Part shown: positions 42,125 through 50,211 of the stretch, in pieces
Layout of the letters: each line of letters begins with the position of its first letter
How positions within the stretch are numbered: the first letter of the stretch is position 1
Assembly (NCBI RefSeq): GCF_900105065.1
Contig: NZ_LT629749.1
Location: forward strand, 2,852,001-2,916,000
Length of the DNA: 64,000 nt
Direction of reading: 5' to 3'
Origin: Friedmanniella luteola
Lineage (GTDB): Bacteria > Actinomycetota > Actinomycetes > Propionibacteriales > Propionibacteriaceae
Program-made: the position numbers and the translations under genes
The notes under the pieces: generated by a model
The model's database searches: none
The model's input: the letters and a program-made list of their open reading frames with translations, nothing else
What the model was told of the DNA's origin: nothing

Positions 42125-43344
42125 CGGAGCTCCTCGGCGGCGTAGCGGTTGAGCGGGCGGGACAGGCCGAGCAGGCCGCGCAGGGTGTCGGCCTCGTAGG
42201 CCGTGCGGAACGCCCCGCGGTGCTGCAGCTCGGGGACGAGGGCGTCGACGATGGCGTCGAGGTCGTCCGGGAGGGCGGCCGGCCGCAGCCGGAAGCCCGT
42301 GAGGCCGGCCTCGGCCCGGGCCAGCAGCAGGTCGGCCAGCCCTTGCGGGGTGCCGACGAAGACGTCGGCGTCGCTGCTGAACGGCCGGCCGGACCAGGCC
42401 TCCAGCTGCTGCCAGCGGCGTTGGGCGCGGTCGGCGTCGGGGTCCAGCGAGACGACCAGGTCGGCCCACACGTGGCCCGCTCCCCCCTGCCCCGTGCCCT
42501 CGCGTCCGGCGGCCTCCCGGTGCCACGCGATCTCGGCGACGTCGGACGCCACGCCCGCGTTGTCGAACGGGGTGACGAAGACGACGTCGGCCGCGCGGGC
42601 GGCGAAGGCCCGCGGGACGGCGGCGTGGGCGAGGGCCGCGACCACCGGTTGCCCCTGCGGCGGGCGCGGCGTGATCGAGGGACCCCGCACGTGGAACCAG
42701 CGACCCGCGAAGTCGACGGGGTGGAGCTTGTCGCGGTCGACGAAGCGGCCGGTGGCGACGTCACGGATCTCGGCGTCGTCCTCCCAGCTGTCCCAGAGCC
42801 GGCGGACGACCTCGACGGCGTCGCCCGCCTCGTCGAACAGGTCCTGCAGGAGCTGGGCGACGGCGGGGTCGTCGCGCTGCCGCAGGTCGAGCCGCGGGAC
42901 GTCACGCCGGCCGAAGTGCGCCGCCTCCTCCGGCCGCGGCGAGACCTGCGCCCGCCAGCCCGCCCGGCCCTCGGACACGTGGTCCAGCGTCGCGATGGCC
43001 TTGGAGACGTGGAACGGCTCGGTGTGGGTGACCGTGGCGGTCGGCACCAGCCCGATGCGGGAGGTCAGCGGGGCGACCCGCGCGGCCACCAGGACGGCGT
43101 CGAGGCGGCCGCGGACCTCGTCGGTGCGGCCGTCGGGCCGTCCTCCGGGACCGGTCGAGCCCTGCAGAGCCAGCGCGTCCTCGAAGGTGACGAGGTCGAG
43201 CAGGCCCTCCTCGGCGCGCCGGGTGAGGTCGACCCAGTAGCCGGCGGTCAGCAGCTCGGCGGGGCGGGCCGAGGGCAGCCGCCAGGCGGCGGGGTGCCAG
43301 CCGGCGCCGTCCAGGGCGACGGCGAGGTGCAGGGGGCGGGTCAC
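42121..43344 (-). CDS. LLM-class flavin-dependent monooxygenase (second type)
   Basis: A 407-aa LLM flavoprotein. LHLAVALDGAGWHPAAWRLP opens the barrel; GLVPTATVTHTEPFHVSKAI, ATLDHVSEGRAGWRAQVSPR, and FAGRWFHVRGPSITPRPPQG are clear family blocks. It is closest in style to the NtaA-like branch that takes larger substrates. The GTG at 43344 overlaps the GST stop (GTGA), and its own stop overlaps the next monooxygenase start. It may act on the same imported compound as its neighbours. Confidence 0.9.
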   Translation of the reverse strand: MTRPLHLAVALDGAGWHPAAWRLPSARPAELLTAGYWVDLTRRAEEGLLDLVTFEDALALQGSTGPGGRPDGRTDEVRGRLDAVLVAARVAPLTSRIGLVPTATVTHTEPFHVSKAIATLDHVSEGRAGWRAQVSPRPEEAAHFGRRDVPRLDLRQRDDPAVAQLLQDLFDEAGDAVEVVRRLWDSWEDDAEIRDVATGRFVDRDKLHPVDFAGRWFHVRGPSITPRPPQGQPVVAALAHAAVPRAFAARAADVVFVTPFDNAGVASDVAEIAWHREAAGREGTGQGGAGHVWADLVVSLDPDADRAQRRWQQLEAWSGRPFSSDADVFVGTPQGLADLLLARAEAGLTGFRLRPAALPDDLDAIVDALVPELQHRGAFRTAYEADTLRGLLGLSRPLNRYAAEELR

Positions 43345-44306
43345 GGGTGGCTCCTGACGGGGCTGGAGGGCAGGAAGGACGGGGAGGTGCCGGGCGCGCT
43401 GAAGCTGGCCCAGCGGGTGGTGGCGCGGAAGGCCGGCAGCTCGGCGAGCCAGCCGGCGTACCGGGCCAGGTGCGGCCAGGCGGTGAGGGGCGGGCCGACC
43501 TGACCGGTGGCGTTGGTCTGCACGTCGTAGCGCGCCAGGGTCACCCACAGCCGGAAGTCGGCCTCGGTCAACCCCTGGCCGACCAGGAAGCTCCGGTCGG
43601 CGAGCAGGTCGTCGAGCCGGGTGAACGCGGCGAGCAGGTCGGTCCGGGCCTGCTCGGCCGCGGGACCCTGGCCGCGGGCCCGGCCGGCGCCCCGGTTGAC
43701 CGCCGGACCGACCCAGGCGTCGAGCTCCTCGATCTCGGCGCGGAGGTGCGCGGGGTAGGTGTCGACCCCCGGCCAGCGGGAGCCGGTGAACTGGGTGGCG
43801 ATGTCGATCCCCAGCGTCACGAAGTCGTTGCTCACCACCCGTCCGGTCGTGGTGTCCCACAGCGTCGGGACGCTGATGTGGCCGTCGAAGCCGGGCTCGG
43901 TGGCCTCGTAGGCCTGGCGGAGCAGCGTGAAGCCGTTGACCGGGTCGGGTCCGTGCGTCTCGCGGAAGGCCCAGCCGCGGCCGTCCCGGGCGTCGTCGAC
44001 GTAGGAGACGCCGATCGCCCCGGGAACCCCGGAGGGGGGACGACCCCCCTCACCCCCCGACGAGCCGAGGAGTCCGTTGGCCGCGATCTGCAGCACCACC
44101 CGCTGCGCCCAGGGGCAGAACCAGCCGGCGTAGAGGTGGTAGCGGCCGGGTTCGGCGTGGAAGGCGGTGGAGCCGTCGGAGCTGAGCCGGCCGGTGAAGC
44201 GGTAGAGCGGCCGCGGGTCCTCCGGGCGCTGGTGGATCCGGTACTCGCCGTGGCGCTCGGTGTCGACGGGGCTGGCGAAGCGGGTGCTGGGCGTGGTGAG
44301 GGTCAT
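43341..44306 (-). CDS. Xi-class glutathione transferase / glutathionyl-hydroquinone reductase-like
   Basis: A 321-aa GST of the YqjG/ECM4 kind. YHLYAGWFCPWAQRVVLQIA has the Cys-Pro-Trp active site. VPTLWDTTTGRVVSNDFVTL matches the substrate and thiol-binding loop, and VGQGLTEADFRLWVTLARYD the helical domain. The insertion SSGGEGGRPPSGVPG (about 82-96) is unusual. Actinobacteria lack glutathione in general, so a mycothiol or similar thiol may be used; this is inference. The ATG overlaps the stop of the aminotransferase-V gene. A role in removing S-conjugates in the organosulfur operon would fit. Confidence 0.88.
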   Translation of the reverse strand: MTLTTPSTRFASPVDTERHGEYRIHQRPEDPRPLYRFTGRLSSDGSTAFHAEPGRYHLYAGWFCPWAQRVVLQIAANGLLGSSGGEGGRPPSGVPGAIGVSYVDDARDGRGWAFRETHGPDPVNGFTLLRQAYEATEPGFDGHISVPTLWDTTTGRVVSNDFVTLGIDIATQFTGSRWPGVDTYPAHLRAEIEELDAWVGPAVNRGAGRARGQGPAAEQARTDLLAAFTRLDDLLADRSFLVGQGLTEADFRLWVTLARYDVQTNATGQVGPPLTAWPHLARYAGWLAELPAFRATTRWASFSAPGTSPSFLPSSPVRSHP

Positions 44307-45703
44307 CGGGGTTCTCCGGTGGGTGCAGGGGTGTCGGCGGGGGTGCACGGTGAGGACGGGGCCGCGGACGGCTCGTCGAGACGACCGGCGCCGGTCCACC
44401 AGGCGGGCAGGGGTCGGGGGTCGGGTGAGGGTCGACAGCTCCCGGCCGCGCTGGTATAGGTCCAGCGGGGCCCGTCGGCCCGCAAGCGGTCGAGGGCGTC
44501 GAGCAGGCGGTCGACGTCGGCGGAGCTGCTGCCCACCCCGAGGCTGGCGCGGACGGCGCCGTCGGACGCTCCCAGCCGGGCCAGCAGGGGGTGCGCGCAG
44601 AACCGGCCGTCGCGGACGCCCACGCCGTGCTCGGCGGAGAGGAAGGCAGCCACCTGGGCCGCCGCGAAGCCGGGGACGGTGAAGCTGACGACGCCGACCA
44701 CGTCCGCCGCGTCCGCCCAGATCCGCAGCGGCTCGAGGCCGCGGTCGCGGAGCCCGTCGACGAGGCGGCGGTGCAGGACCGCTTCGTGGGCCCGCACCCG
44801 GTCGAACCCGACCGCGCGCAGGGCGCGGCAGGCTTCGGCGAGAGCCGCGACGCCGAGCACGTTCGGGGTCCCGCCCTCGTGCCGCTCCGGGCTGGCGGCC
44901 CACGCGGTCGCGGTCGTGGTCACCTCGCGGACGGCGCCGCCCCCGGCCTGGTGCGGCGGGGCCGCGTCCAGCCAGTCCCGGCGGCCCACCAGGGCGCCCG
45001 CCCCGAACGGAGCGTAGAGCTTGTGCCCGGAGAAGGCGACGTGGTCGAGGTCGAGCCCGGCCACGTCGACCCCGCGGTGCGGGACCAGCTGCGCGGCGTC
45101 GACGACGATCCGGGCGCCGTGGGCGTGGGCCAGGGCCGCCAGCCGGGCCAGTGGTGGCACCTCGCCCGTGACGTTGGAGGCGCCGGTGACCGCGAGCAGG
45201 GCCGCCGGCCGCCGGCCGAGCTCGGCGGCCAGGGCGGCCTCGGTCGCGACGACGGTGTCGTGGGCGCGGACCACGCGCGCCGTGCCCCGCTGCCACGGCA
45301 GCAGGTTGGCGTGGTGCTCGACGTCCAGCACCACCACCTCCCCCGGGACAGCACCGCTGAGCAGGGTGAGGGCGTCGGTGGTGTTGCGGGTGAAGACCAC
45401 CACGTCGTCGTCGCGAGCGCCCACGAACCGCGCCACCTCGGTGCGGGCCTGCTCGTAGAGCCGGGTGCAGACCTGCGACAGGTAACCCGCGCCGCGGTGG
45501 ACGCTGGCGTAGGAGGGCAGCACCGCGGTGACGTGGTCGGCGACCGCCTGCAGGGCCGGAGCGCTGGCCGCGTTGTCCAGGTGCACGGAGCGGGCGCTCC
45601 GCCCGTCGACCAGGGGGACGGACTGGCCGCGGCCGACGACCGGCAGCAGCGGGGCGACGTCGTCCGCCGCGCGGGTCTCGACGGGGTGGGTGAGCAGGCT
45701 CAT
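44303..45703 (-). CDS. Aminotransferase class V, cysteine-desulfurase-like
   Basis: A 466-aa PLP enzyme. HLDNAASAPALQAVADHV starts the fold, VFTRNTTDALTLLSGAV follows, DVEHHANLLPWQR carries the cofactor-stacking His, and VDAAQLVPHRGVDV the ring Asp. The Schiff-base lysine is in VAFSGHKLYAPFGAG. VRDGRFCAHPLLARLG has a SufS-like active-site cysteine. The last 70 residues are a proline-rich, low-complexity tail absent from SufS. It is first in the organosulfur operon, so it may release sulfur from a cysteine-like or sulfonated intermediate rather than feed Fe-S assembly. Confidence 0.88.
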   Translation of the reverse strand: MSLLTHPVETRAADDVAPLLPVVGRGQSVPLVDGRSARSVHLDNAASAPALQAVADHVTAVLPSYASVHRGAGYLSQVCTRLYEQARTEVARFVGARDDDVVVFTRNTTDALTLLSGAVPGEVVVLDVEHHANLLPWQRGTARVVRAHDTVVATEAALAAELGRRPAALLAVTGASNVTGEVPPLARLAALAHAHGARIVVDAAQLVPHRGVDVAGLDLDHVAFSGHKLYAPFGAGALVGRRDWLDAAPPHQAGGGAVREVTTTATAWAASPERHEGGTPNVLGVAALAEACRALRAVGFDRVRAHEAVLHRRLVDGLRDRGLEPLRIWADAADVVGVVSFTVPGFAAAQVAAFLSAEHGVGVRDGRFCAHPLLARLGASDGAVRASLGVGSSSADVDRLLDALDRLRADGPRWTYTSAAGSCRPSPDPRPLPAWWTGAGRLDEPSAAPSSPCTPADTPAPTGEPR

Positions 45704-45859
45704 CGCGGACGACCTCCGGGATCAGGACCCCGGGGCCGGGGTCCGCGCTTGCCGGCGCCCGGTCAGACGCCAGCCGTGTCCTCACCCGGGGCACCCCACC
45801 GCGGAGGAGGGTTGCCGGCCAGCAAGCCGGGGCTTGACGCTGGCGCTCGTGACACCAGG

Positions 45860-45898
45860 AACTATACCCATGCGTTCCTGTAGGGATTACCCGGTTCC
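45860..45898. promoter_or_regulatory. Operator/promoter region of the organosulfur operon
   Basis: CAGGAAC and GTTCCTG (7-bp inverted arms, 11-nt spacer, starting near 45861) lie upstream of the 45703 start in the AT-richer part of the gap. Just beyond is GTAGGGATTACC, close to GGTAGGGAATAC at 49302 and GGTAGGAAAT at 28770. On the coding strand these read GTAATCCCTAC-like. They could be the binding site of the Rrf2 regulator. Confidence 0.45.
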
Positions 45899-45968
45899 AG
45901 ATCGTGGACAGCCGTCTCACGGGAACCGACGAGCCGCGCGACGCAGCCCGGGTGGGAGCGGCCGCTCC

Positions 45969-46208
45969 CTACTTCAACAGGGTCGACAGCCGGGCGGCCC
46001 AGACGGTGGCCGCCGCGTCGTCCCCGCGGCGTGGGGCCGAGCCCCAGGCTCCGCCCGCCGGCCCCCGGGGTGGCGCGCCGGGGACGGCGAGCCCGACCAT
46101 GGCCGCGAGGTCACCGACGCCCGGCAGCCACGGCCGACCCGGTCCGGGGCGGGGGCCGTCCGCGGCCGGCCGCTGCTCCGGCGGCCGGTCGGGACCTGCG
46201 GACCTCAT
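45969..46208 (-). CDS. Possible 79-aa coupled ORF after the SsuD-like gene
   Basis: A small ORF whose ATG overlaps the SsuD-like stop as ATGA (46205-46208). The protein is rich in Pro, Gly and Arg (PPEQRPAADGPRPGPGRPWL), with a central hydrophobic patch VGDLAAMVGLAVPGAP and an amphipathic end (ATVWAARLSTLL). I do not recognise it. The coupled start is the main support; the composition could equally be a chance frame in GC-rich DNA. If real it is the last gene of that operon. Confidence 0.4.
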   Translation of the reverse strand: MRSAGPDRPPEQRPAADGPRPGPGRPWLPGVGDLAAMVGLAVPGAPPRGPAGGAWGSAPRRGDDAAATVWAARLSTLLK

Positions 46209-47296
46209 GCCGCCACCGCGTCCCGGCGCGCCACCTCGGCCCGGACGAGGGGGATCACCTGGTCGCCGAAGTCGACCGCGTCCTGCAAGGTGTCGTAGCC
46301 GCGGGCGGAGATGATGTCGACGCCCAGGTCGACGTAGGCCAGCAGCGCCTCGGCCACCTGGTCCGGCGTCCCGACCAGGGCGTTGGAGTTCCCGGCACCG
46401 CCGGTGGCCTTCGCCGTCCCCGAGTACAGGATCGTGTCGTGCCGGTCGCCGCGGTCGGCGATCTCCAGCAGCCGCTGCGAGCCCGTGTTCTCGGGAGCGC
46501 CGGGCGCGCGCCGGAACTGCTGGCCACCGGACTTCAGCGTCTCGATCCGGCGCACGGTCTCCTCGGCCTTGGCCCAGGCCTGCGCCTCCGTGGGCGCGAG
46601 GATCGGCCGGAACGCGACCTGGATCCGCGGGGGGGTCGTCCGGCCGGCCGCCGCCGCCTCGCGACGGACCCGCTCGATCTGCTCCCGGGTGTCGGCCAGC
46701 GGCTCGCCCCAGAGGCAGAACACGTCCGCTTCGGCGGTCCCGACGGCGTACGCCGCGTCGGAGGAGCCGCCGAAGCTGATCTGCGGCCGCGGCTGCTGGA
46801 CCGGGAAGACGTCGGCGACGAAGTCCGCGAACCGGTAGTGCTCGCCGGTGAAGTCGAACGCCTCGTGCCGGGTCCACACCTGCTTGAGGATCTGGATGTA
46901 CTCCCGGGTGCGGCCGTACCGCTCGTCCTTGCCCAGGAAGTCGCCCTCGCGCTGCTGCTCGTGGTCGCTGCCCCCGGTGATCATGTGCACGGTCACCCGG
47001 CCGTCCGCGATGTGGTCGAGCGTGGCCAGCGTCTTCGCGGCGAACGTCGGGATCGAGAGGTTCGGCCGGTGCGCGACCAGGACCTGCAGCGTGTCCGTGC
47101 GGGCGGCGATCAGGGCGGCCGCCTGGGCCGGGTCGGGTGATCCGGACCCGTAGGCCGTGAGGACCCGGTCCCACCCGTGGTCCTGGTGGGCCCGCGCGAG
47201 CCGGACGGTGTAGTCCGGGTCGAAGCTGCCGCCGGAGCGCGGGTTGGTCTCCGAGCCGTCGTGGGTGGCTCCGATGCCGAGGAACTCGATGGGCAT
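46205..47296 (-). CDS. ssuD: SsuD-like FMNH2-dependent alkanesulfonate monooxygenase
   Basis: A 363-aa LLM-class enzyme of the SsuD branch. VLVAHRPNLSIPTFAAKTLA, TLDHIADGRVTVHMITGGSD, EGDFLGKDERYGRTREYIQI and FDFTGEHYRFADF are SsuD-type blocks; FGGSSDAAYAVGTAEADVF follows. It cleaves C1-C14 alkanesulfonates to sulfite and aldehyde in the family's best-known members. It needs reduced FMN, presumably from the reductases encoded at 33-34 kb. GGAGGACAGTGAC precedes the ATG and the gene follows the FAD oxidoreductase after one base. Confidence 0.9.
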   Translation of the reverse strand: MPIEFLGIGATHDGSETNPRSGGSFDPDYTVRLARAHQDHGWDRVLTAYGSGSPDPAQAAALIAARTDTLQVLVAHRPNLSIPTFAAKTLATLDHIADGRVTVHMITGGSDHEQQREGDFLGKDERYGRTREYIQILKQVWTRHEAFDFTGEHYRFADFVADVFPVQQPRPQISFGGSSDAAYAVGTAEADVFCLWGEPLADTREQIERVRREAAAAGRTTPPRIQVAFRPILAPTEAQAWAKAEETVRRIETLKSGGQQFRRAPGAPENTGSQRLLEIADRGDRHDTILYSGTAKATGGAGNSNALVGTPDQVAEALLAYVDLGVDIISARGYDTLQDAVDFGDQVIPLVRAEVARRDAVAA

Positions 47297-47297
47297 G

Positions 47298-49277
47298 TCA
47301 CTGTCCTCCTGGGCCGCCGGGCGCGGCGGTCGGGTCGTCGATCGGGGGCGGGTCGGGAAGGGGCGCGAGCGCGAGCAGCGTCCGCGCGACCTGGTCGTTG
47401 TGGCGGTGCACCGGCCCGTTGCTGGCGGGCCGGGCGAAGGCGGCGGACTTCACCGTCGTGTGCATGCCGAGGGCGAACCGGCGGGACGCGCTGGACCCGT
47501 CGGCCCGCCGCAGCCGGTGGGCTGGGTCGACCGCCAGCTGCCCGGTCTCGAGGCGCTCGCCGTCGGCTGCGGTGAGGACCTGGCCGACCGCCTCCCCGCG
47601 GGCGGCGAGGGCGGCCAGCAGCGGGTCCTCGGTCCGGCCGAGGTCGAAGGCCGGCAGGGTGGCGTCCACGAGCGTGCGGGCCCGCACCTCCCCGGGGACC
47701 GTCGTCGAGCGGGCCACGAACGCGCCGCGGTCGGGGTCGGTGCTGATCTCCAGGCCGCCACCGAGGAAGGCGACGACCCCCGCCTCCTCGAGGGCGAGCA
47801 GCTGCTCCAGCCGGTCGGGCGGGGGGCCGCTGGCGTAGAAGCTGAAGAAGCCCATGAACCAGCCGAGGAACTCCTGCACCAGCGAGCGGGGGTCCATCTG
47901 CGGCGAGGCCAGGGCCGGTCCCAGCACGGGCAGCACCGCCAGCAGCGCGTGGAACGCCCCGAGGTCGGCGCTGAAGGCGACGTCCTGCCGCCGGGCCAGG
48001 TCGGCCCGGACGTAGGAGCGGACGAGCCGGGCGAGCTCGGCGCGGTCGGCCACCTGGCGGTCCCGCAACGGTCGGTCGAGCGCCGCCAGGTCGAGGCGGT
48101 CGGCCGGGTCCGGCACGACCGTCGCGATCCACTGCGCGTACCCGGCGCTCCCCCACTCCAGGTCGGCGAAGGTCGCCGCGAACTGCGGCCAGGGCACTCT
48201 CACCCGCCCGGGGTGGCCCTGGGCCAGCTCGAGGTAGTAGGCCCAGGTCACCTCGCGGCCGACCAGCGGCCAGAGGTCGCGGAGGAACGTGATCGGCCGG
48301 CCCTGCTCCAGCAGCGCGGTCACGGCACCGGGGGTGCAGAAGGTGGTGGCGGCGGGTCTCGGCGCCTGCAGGCGGTACATCGGCTTGGCGTGGTACGGGA
48401 CGCCGCGACGGGACCCGACGAGCAGCCGGGGCTCGGCACCGGAGGGTTCGTAGCGGAGCCGCGCGCCGTCGTCGTCGGTCGGGTCGGTCAGGAACTTCCC
48501 GCCCCGGCCCTCGGTCAGCAGGATCATCAGGTCGACGAAACCGAGCCCGAAGCCGCGGACGAGGACGTCCTCGCCCGCCCCCACCGGGCCGAGGTCGAGG
48601 TCACCGCCGTAGGCGGGTGGCAGGTAGGTCAGGCCGTGGTCGTCCGCGAACGCCGCGAGGGCGGCGTACGGCGGCGCCGGCGCGACGTCGACGTGGCTGG
48701 TGAGCAGCACCACCGCGTCCGCGAGCAGCGTCGCACCGTCGTCGAGGACCACGCGGTCGCGTCCTCCGGCGTCCGACCGCACGACGTCGACCGCCCGCTG
48801 CGCGTGGCTGGTGATCGTCATCCCGGCCGGGGCGCGCGCGACGGCCCGGTCGAAGGCGGCGGCGAGGTACGCGCTGGCCAGCCGGCGGCTCGGGAAGTCC
48901 AGCGGACCCAGCGCCGCCGCCTCGGCCACCAGGGCGGCGTCGGGGAGCTCCGCCCCCTCGCTGCGGCACCACGCGAACAGGGTGGGCCCGCTGGTCACCG
49001 GCCCGTCCATCGTGACGCTCGCGTCCACGAACGCCGTCAGGTCCTCGGCGGTCGTGTTGAGCCGGAGCAGCTCGGACTGGTCGTCGCGCCACACCCGGCC
49101 GGGGCCGGGCGGGAACGGGTCGACGAGGTGCACCTCGACGGGGCCCCGGTCCAGGACTGCGGCGTTGCTGACCAGCCGCTCCAGCAACCCGGCGCCCCGC
49201 GGGCCCAGCCCGACCAGGACGAGCACCAGGGACGCGGCGCCCGCCGTCCCCGTGCCGTCGTCCTCAGGCTCCACCAC
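47298..49277 (-). CDS. FAD/NAD(P)-binding oxidoreductase (FAD-NAD(P)_binding family)
   Basis: A protein of about 659 aa. VLVGLGPRGAGLLERLV is the N-terminal FAD-binding glycine motif. ELLRLNTTAEDLTAFVD, the RGFGLGFVDLMILLTEGRGG segment and the C-terminal FALGMHTTVKSAAFARPASN are typical of large FAD-NAD(P)_binding proteins with unknown reactions. Starts are uncertain: GTG at 49277, the following GTG, or one a few codons inside. Upstream only 25 nt away is a GGTAGGGAATACTACC dyad. It leads the SsuD-like gene, which suggests a role in organosulfur oxidation. Confidence 0.82.
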   Translation of the reverse strand: MVEPEDDGTGTAGAASLVLVLVGLGPRGAGLLERLVSNAAVLDRGPVEVHLVDPFPPGPGRVWRDDQSELLRLNTTAEDLTAFVDASVTMDGPVTSGPTLFAWCRSEGAELPDAALVAEAAALGPLDFPSRRLASAYLAAAFDRAVARAPAGMTITSHAQRAVDVVRSDAGGRDRVVLDDGATLLADAVVLLTSHVDVAPAPPYAALAAFADDHGLTYLPPAYGGDLDLGPVGAGEDVLVRGFGLGFVDLMILLTEGRGGKFLTDPTDDDGARLRYEPSGAEPRLLVGSRRGVPYHAKPMYRLQAPRPAATTFCTPGAVTALLEQGRPITFLRDLWPLVGREVTWAYYLELAQGHPGRVRVPWPQFAATFADLEWGSAGYAQWIATVVPDPADRLDLAALDRPLRDRQVADRAELARLVRSYVRADLARRQDVAFSADLGAFHALLAVLPVLGPALASPQMDPRSLVQEFLGWFMGFFSFYASGPPPDRLEQLLALEEAGVVAFLGGGLEISTDPDRGAFVARSTTVPGEVRARTLVDATLPAFDLGRTEDPLLAALAARGEAVGQVLTAADGERLETGQLAVDPAHRLRRADGSSASRRFALGMHTTVKSAAFARPASNGPVHRHNDQVARTLLALAPLPDPPPIDDPTAAPGGPGGQ

Positions 49278-49299
49278 TTCGTCACCAATCTCTGCAGAC

Positions 49300-49315
49300 T
49301 TGGTAGGGAATACTA
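49300..49315. promoter_or_regulatory. Dyad operator upstream of the FAD oxidoreductase gene
   Basis: GGTAGGGAATACTACC has inverted GGTAG and CTACC arms around GGAATA. The coding strand reads GGTAGTATTCCCTACC and includes a TAGTAT hexamer that could serve as -10. Similar elements precede the other two sulfur operons. Regulation by the Rrf2 protein is inferred. Confidence 0.55.
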
Positions 49316-49448
49316 CCGACGGAGGCCGTCGGGGCCAGAGGTGTCCGCGGACCGAGCAGGGGGGCCGGGGAGGTCCTGGGCCCACGGACCGCGCCGCGAC
49401 CCCGGGGGACGGAGGAATAGACCCGGTGACGACCCGGTTGGCCGCCCC

Positions 49449-50192
49449 ATGACCCTCCCCACCGCCGAGTCCGCGGCGCAGGGCACCGCGGCGGCGCACC
49501 CGCTGGACGCGGCCACCTGGGCCTCGCTGACCGGCCCCCACCGCCGGCTCGCGGAAGGTCGGGGACGGGCGCGCCGCTACCCGCCCGACCTCTCCCCGTT
49601 CGCCGCCCTCTCCTCTCCCGACGACGAGCGTGCCTGGGCCGACCTGCACCACCTGCAGGGGCCCGACCAGGCCGTCCTCCTGGCGGGCCCGCCCGGCTTC
49701 ACCGACGCGCTCCCCCGCGGGTGGGCGGTCGACGCGGTGATCCCCGGCGTCCAGCTGGTGGCGACCCCGGCGCACCGCACCGAGCCCGACGACGAGGCGT
49801 TCGTCATCAGTGCCGCGGACGCCGTCGAGGCCGCGGAACTGGTCGCCAGGACCGAGCCGGGACCGTTCCGGGCCCGGACCCACGAGCTGGGCACCTACCT
49901 CGGGCTGCGCCGGCGGGGCCGCCTCGTCGCGATGGCCGGCGAGCGGCTGCACCCGCCCGGCTGGAGCGAGATCAGCGCCGTCTGCACCGACCCGGACCAC
50001 CGACGCCAGGGTCTGGCCACCCGGCTCATCCGGGCCGTGGGGCACCTCGTCCGGGAGCGCGGGGACACCCCGTTCCTGCACACCGGCGCGGCGAACACCC
50101 GCGCCATCGACCTCTACCTCGACCTGGGTTACGCGCTCCGGCGCGAGGTGGAGTTCGCCGCGCTGCGCACCCCGGCCGCCCCGGCCCGCTGA
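49449..50192 (+). CDS. GNAT-family N-acetyltransferase
   Basis: A 247-aa protein whose C-terminal half is a GNAT domain. LVAMAGERLHPPGWSEISAV and CTDPDHRRQGLATRLIRAVG (acetyl-CoA-binding R/Q-x-x-G-x-A block), then LHTGAANTRAIDLYLDLGY. The N-terminal half (about 1-130) is a separate, GNAT-like or FR47 domain with DERAWADLHHLQGPDQAVLL. The acetylated amine is unknown. The gene diverges from the sulfur operon and ends 19 bp before the convergent methyltransferase gene. Confidence 0.88.
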   Translation: MTLPTAESAAQGTAAAHPLDAATWASLTGPHRRLAEGRGRARRYPPDLSPFAALSSPDDERAWADLHHLQGPDQAVLLAGPPGFTDALPRGWAVDAVIPGVQLVATPAHRTEPDDEAFVISAADAVEAAELVARTEPGPFRARTHELGTYLGLRRRGRLVAMAGERLHPPGWSEISAVCTDPDHRRQGLATRLIRAVGHLVRERGDTPFLHTGAANTRAIDLYLDLGYALRREVEFAALRTPAAPAR

Positions 50193-50211
50193 CCGCCCCG
50201 CGCGGTCGACG

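Noticed and set aside
39633-42905. A 1,090-aa frame suggesting a giant fused monooxygenase
   Set aside because: It reads through shadow sequence of the preceding two genes. Only the part from 40724 has LLM signatures, and it has its own coupled GTG.
47244-48650. Upstream part of a 982-aa plus-strand frame ending in the GNAT protein
   Set aside because: Only the last 248 codons code (the GNAT gene from 49449). The rest is antisense to the FAD oxidoreductase gene.
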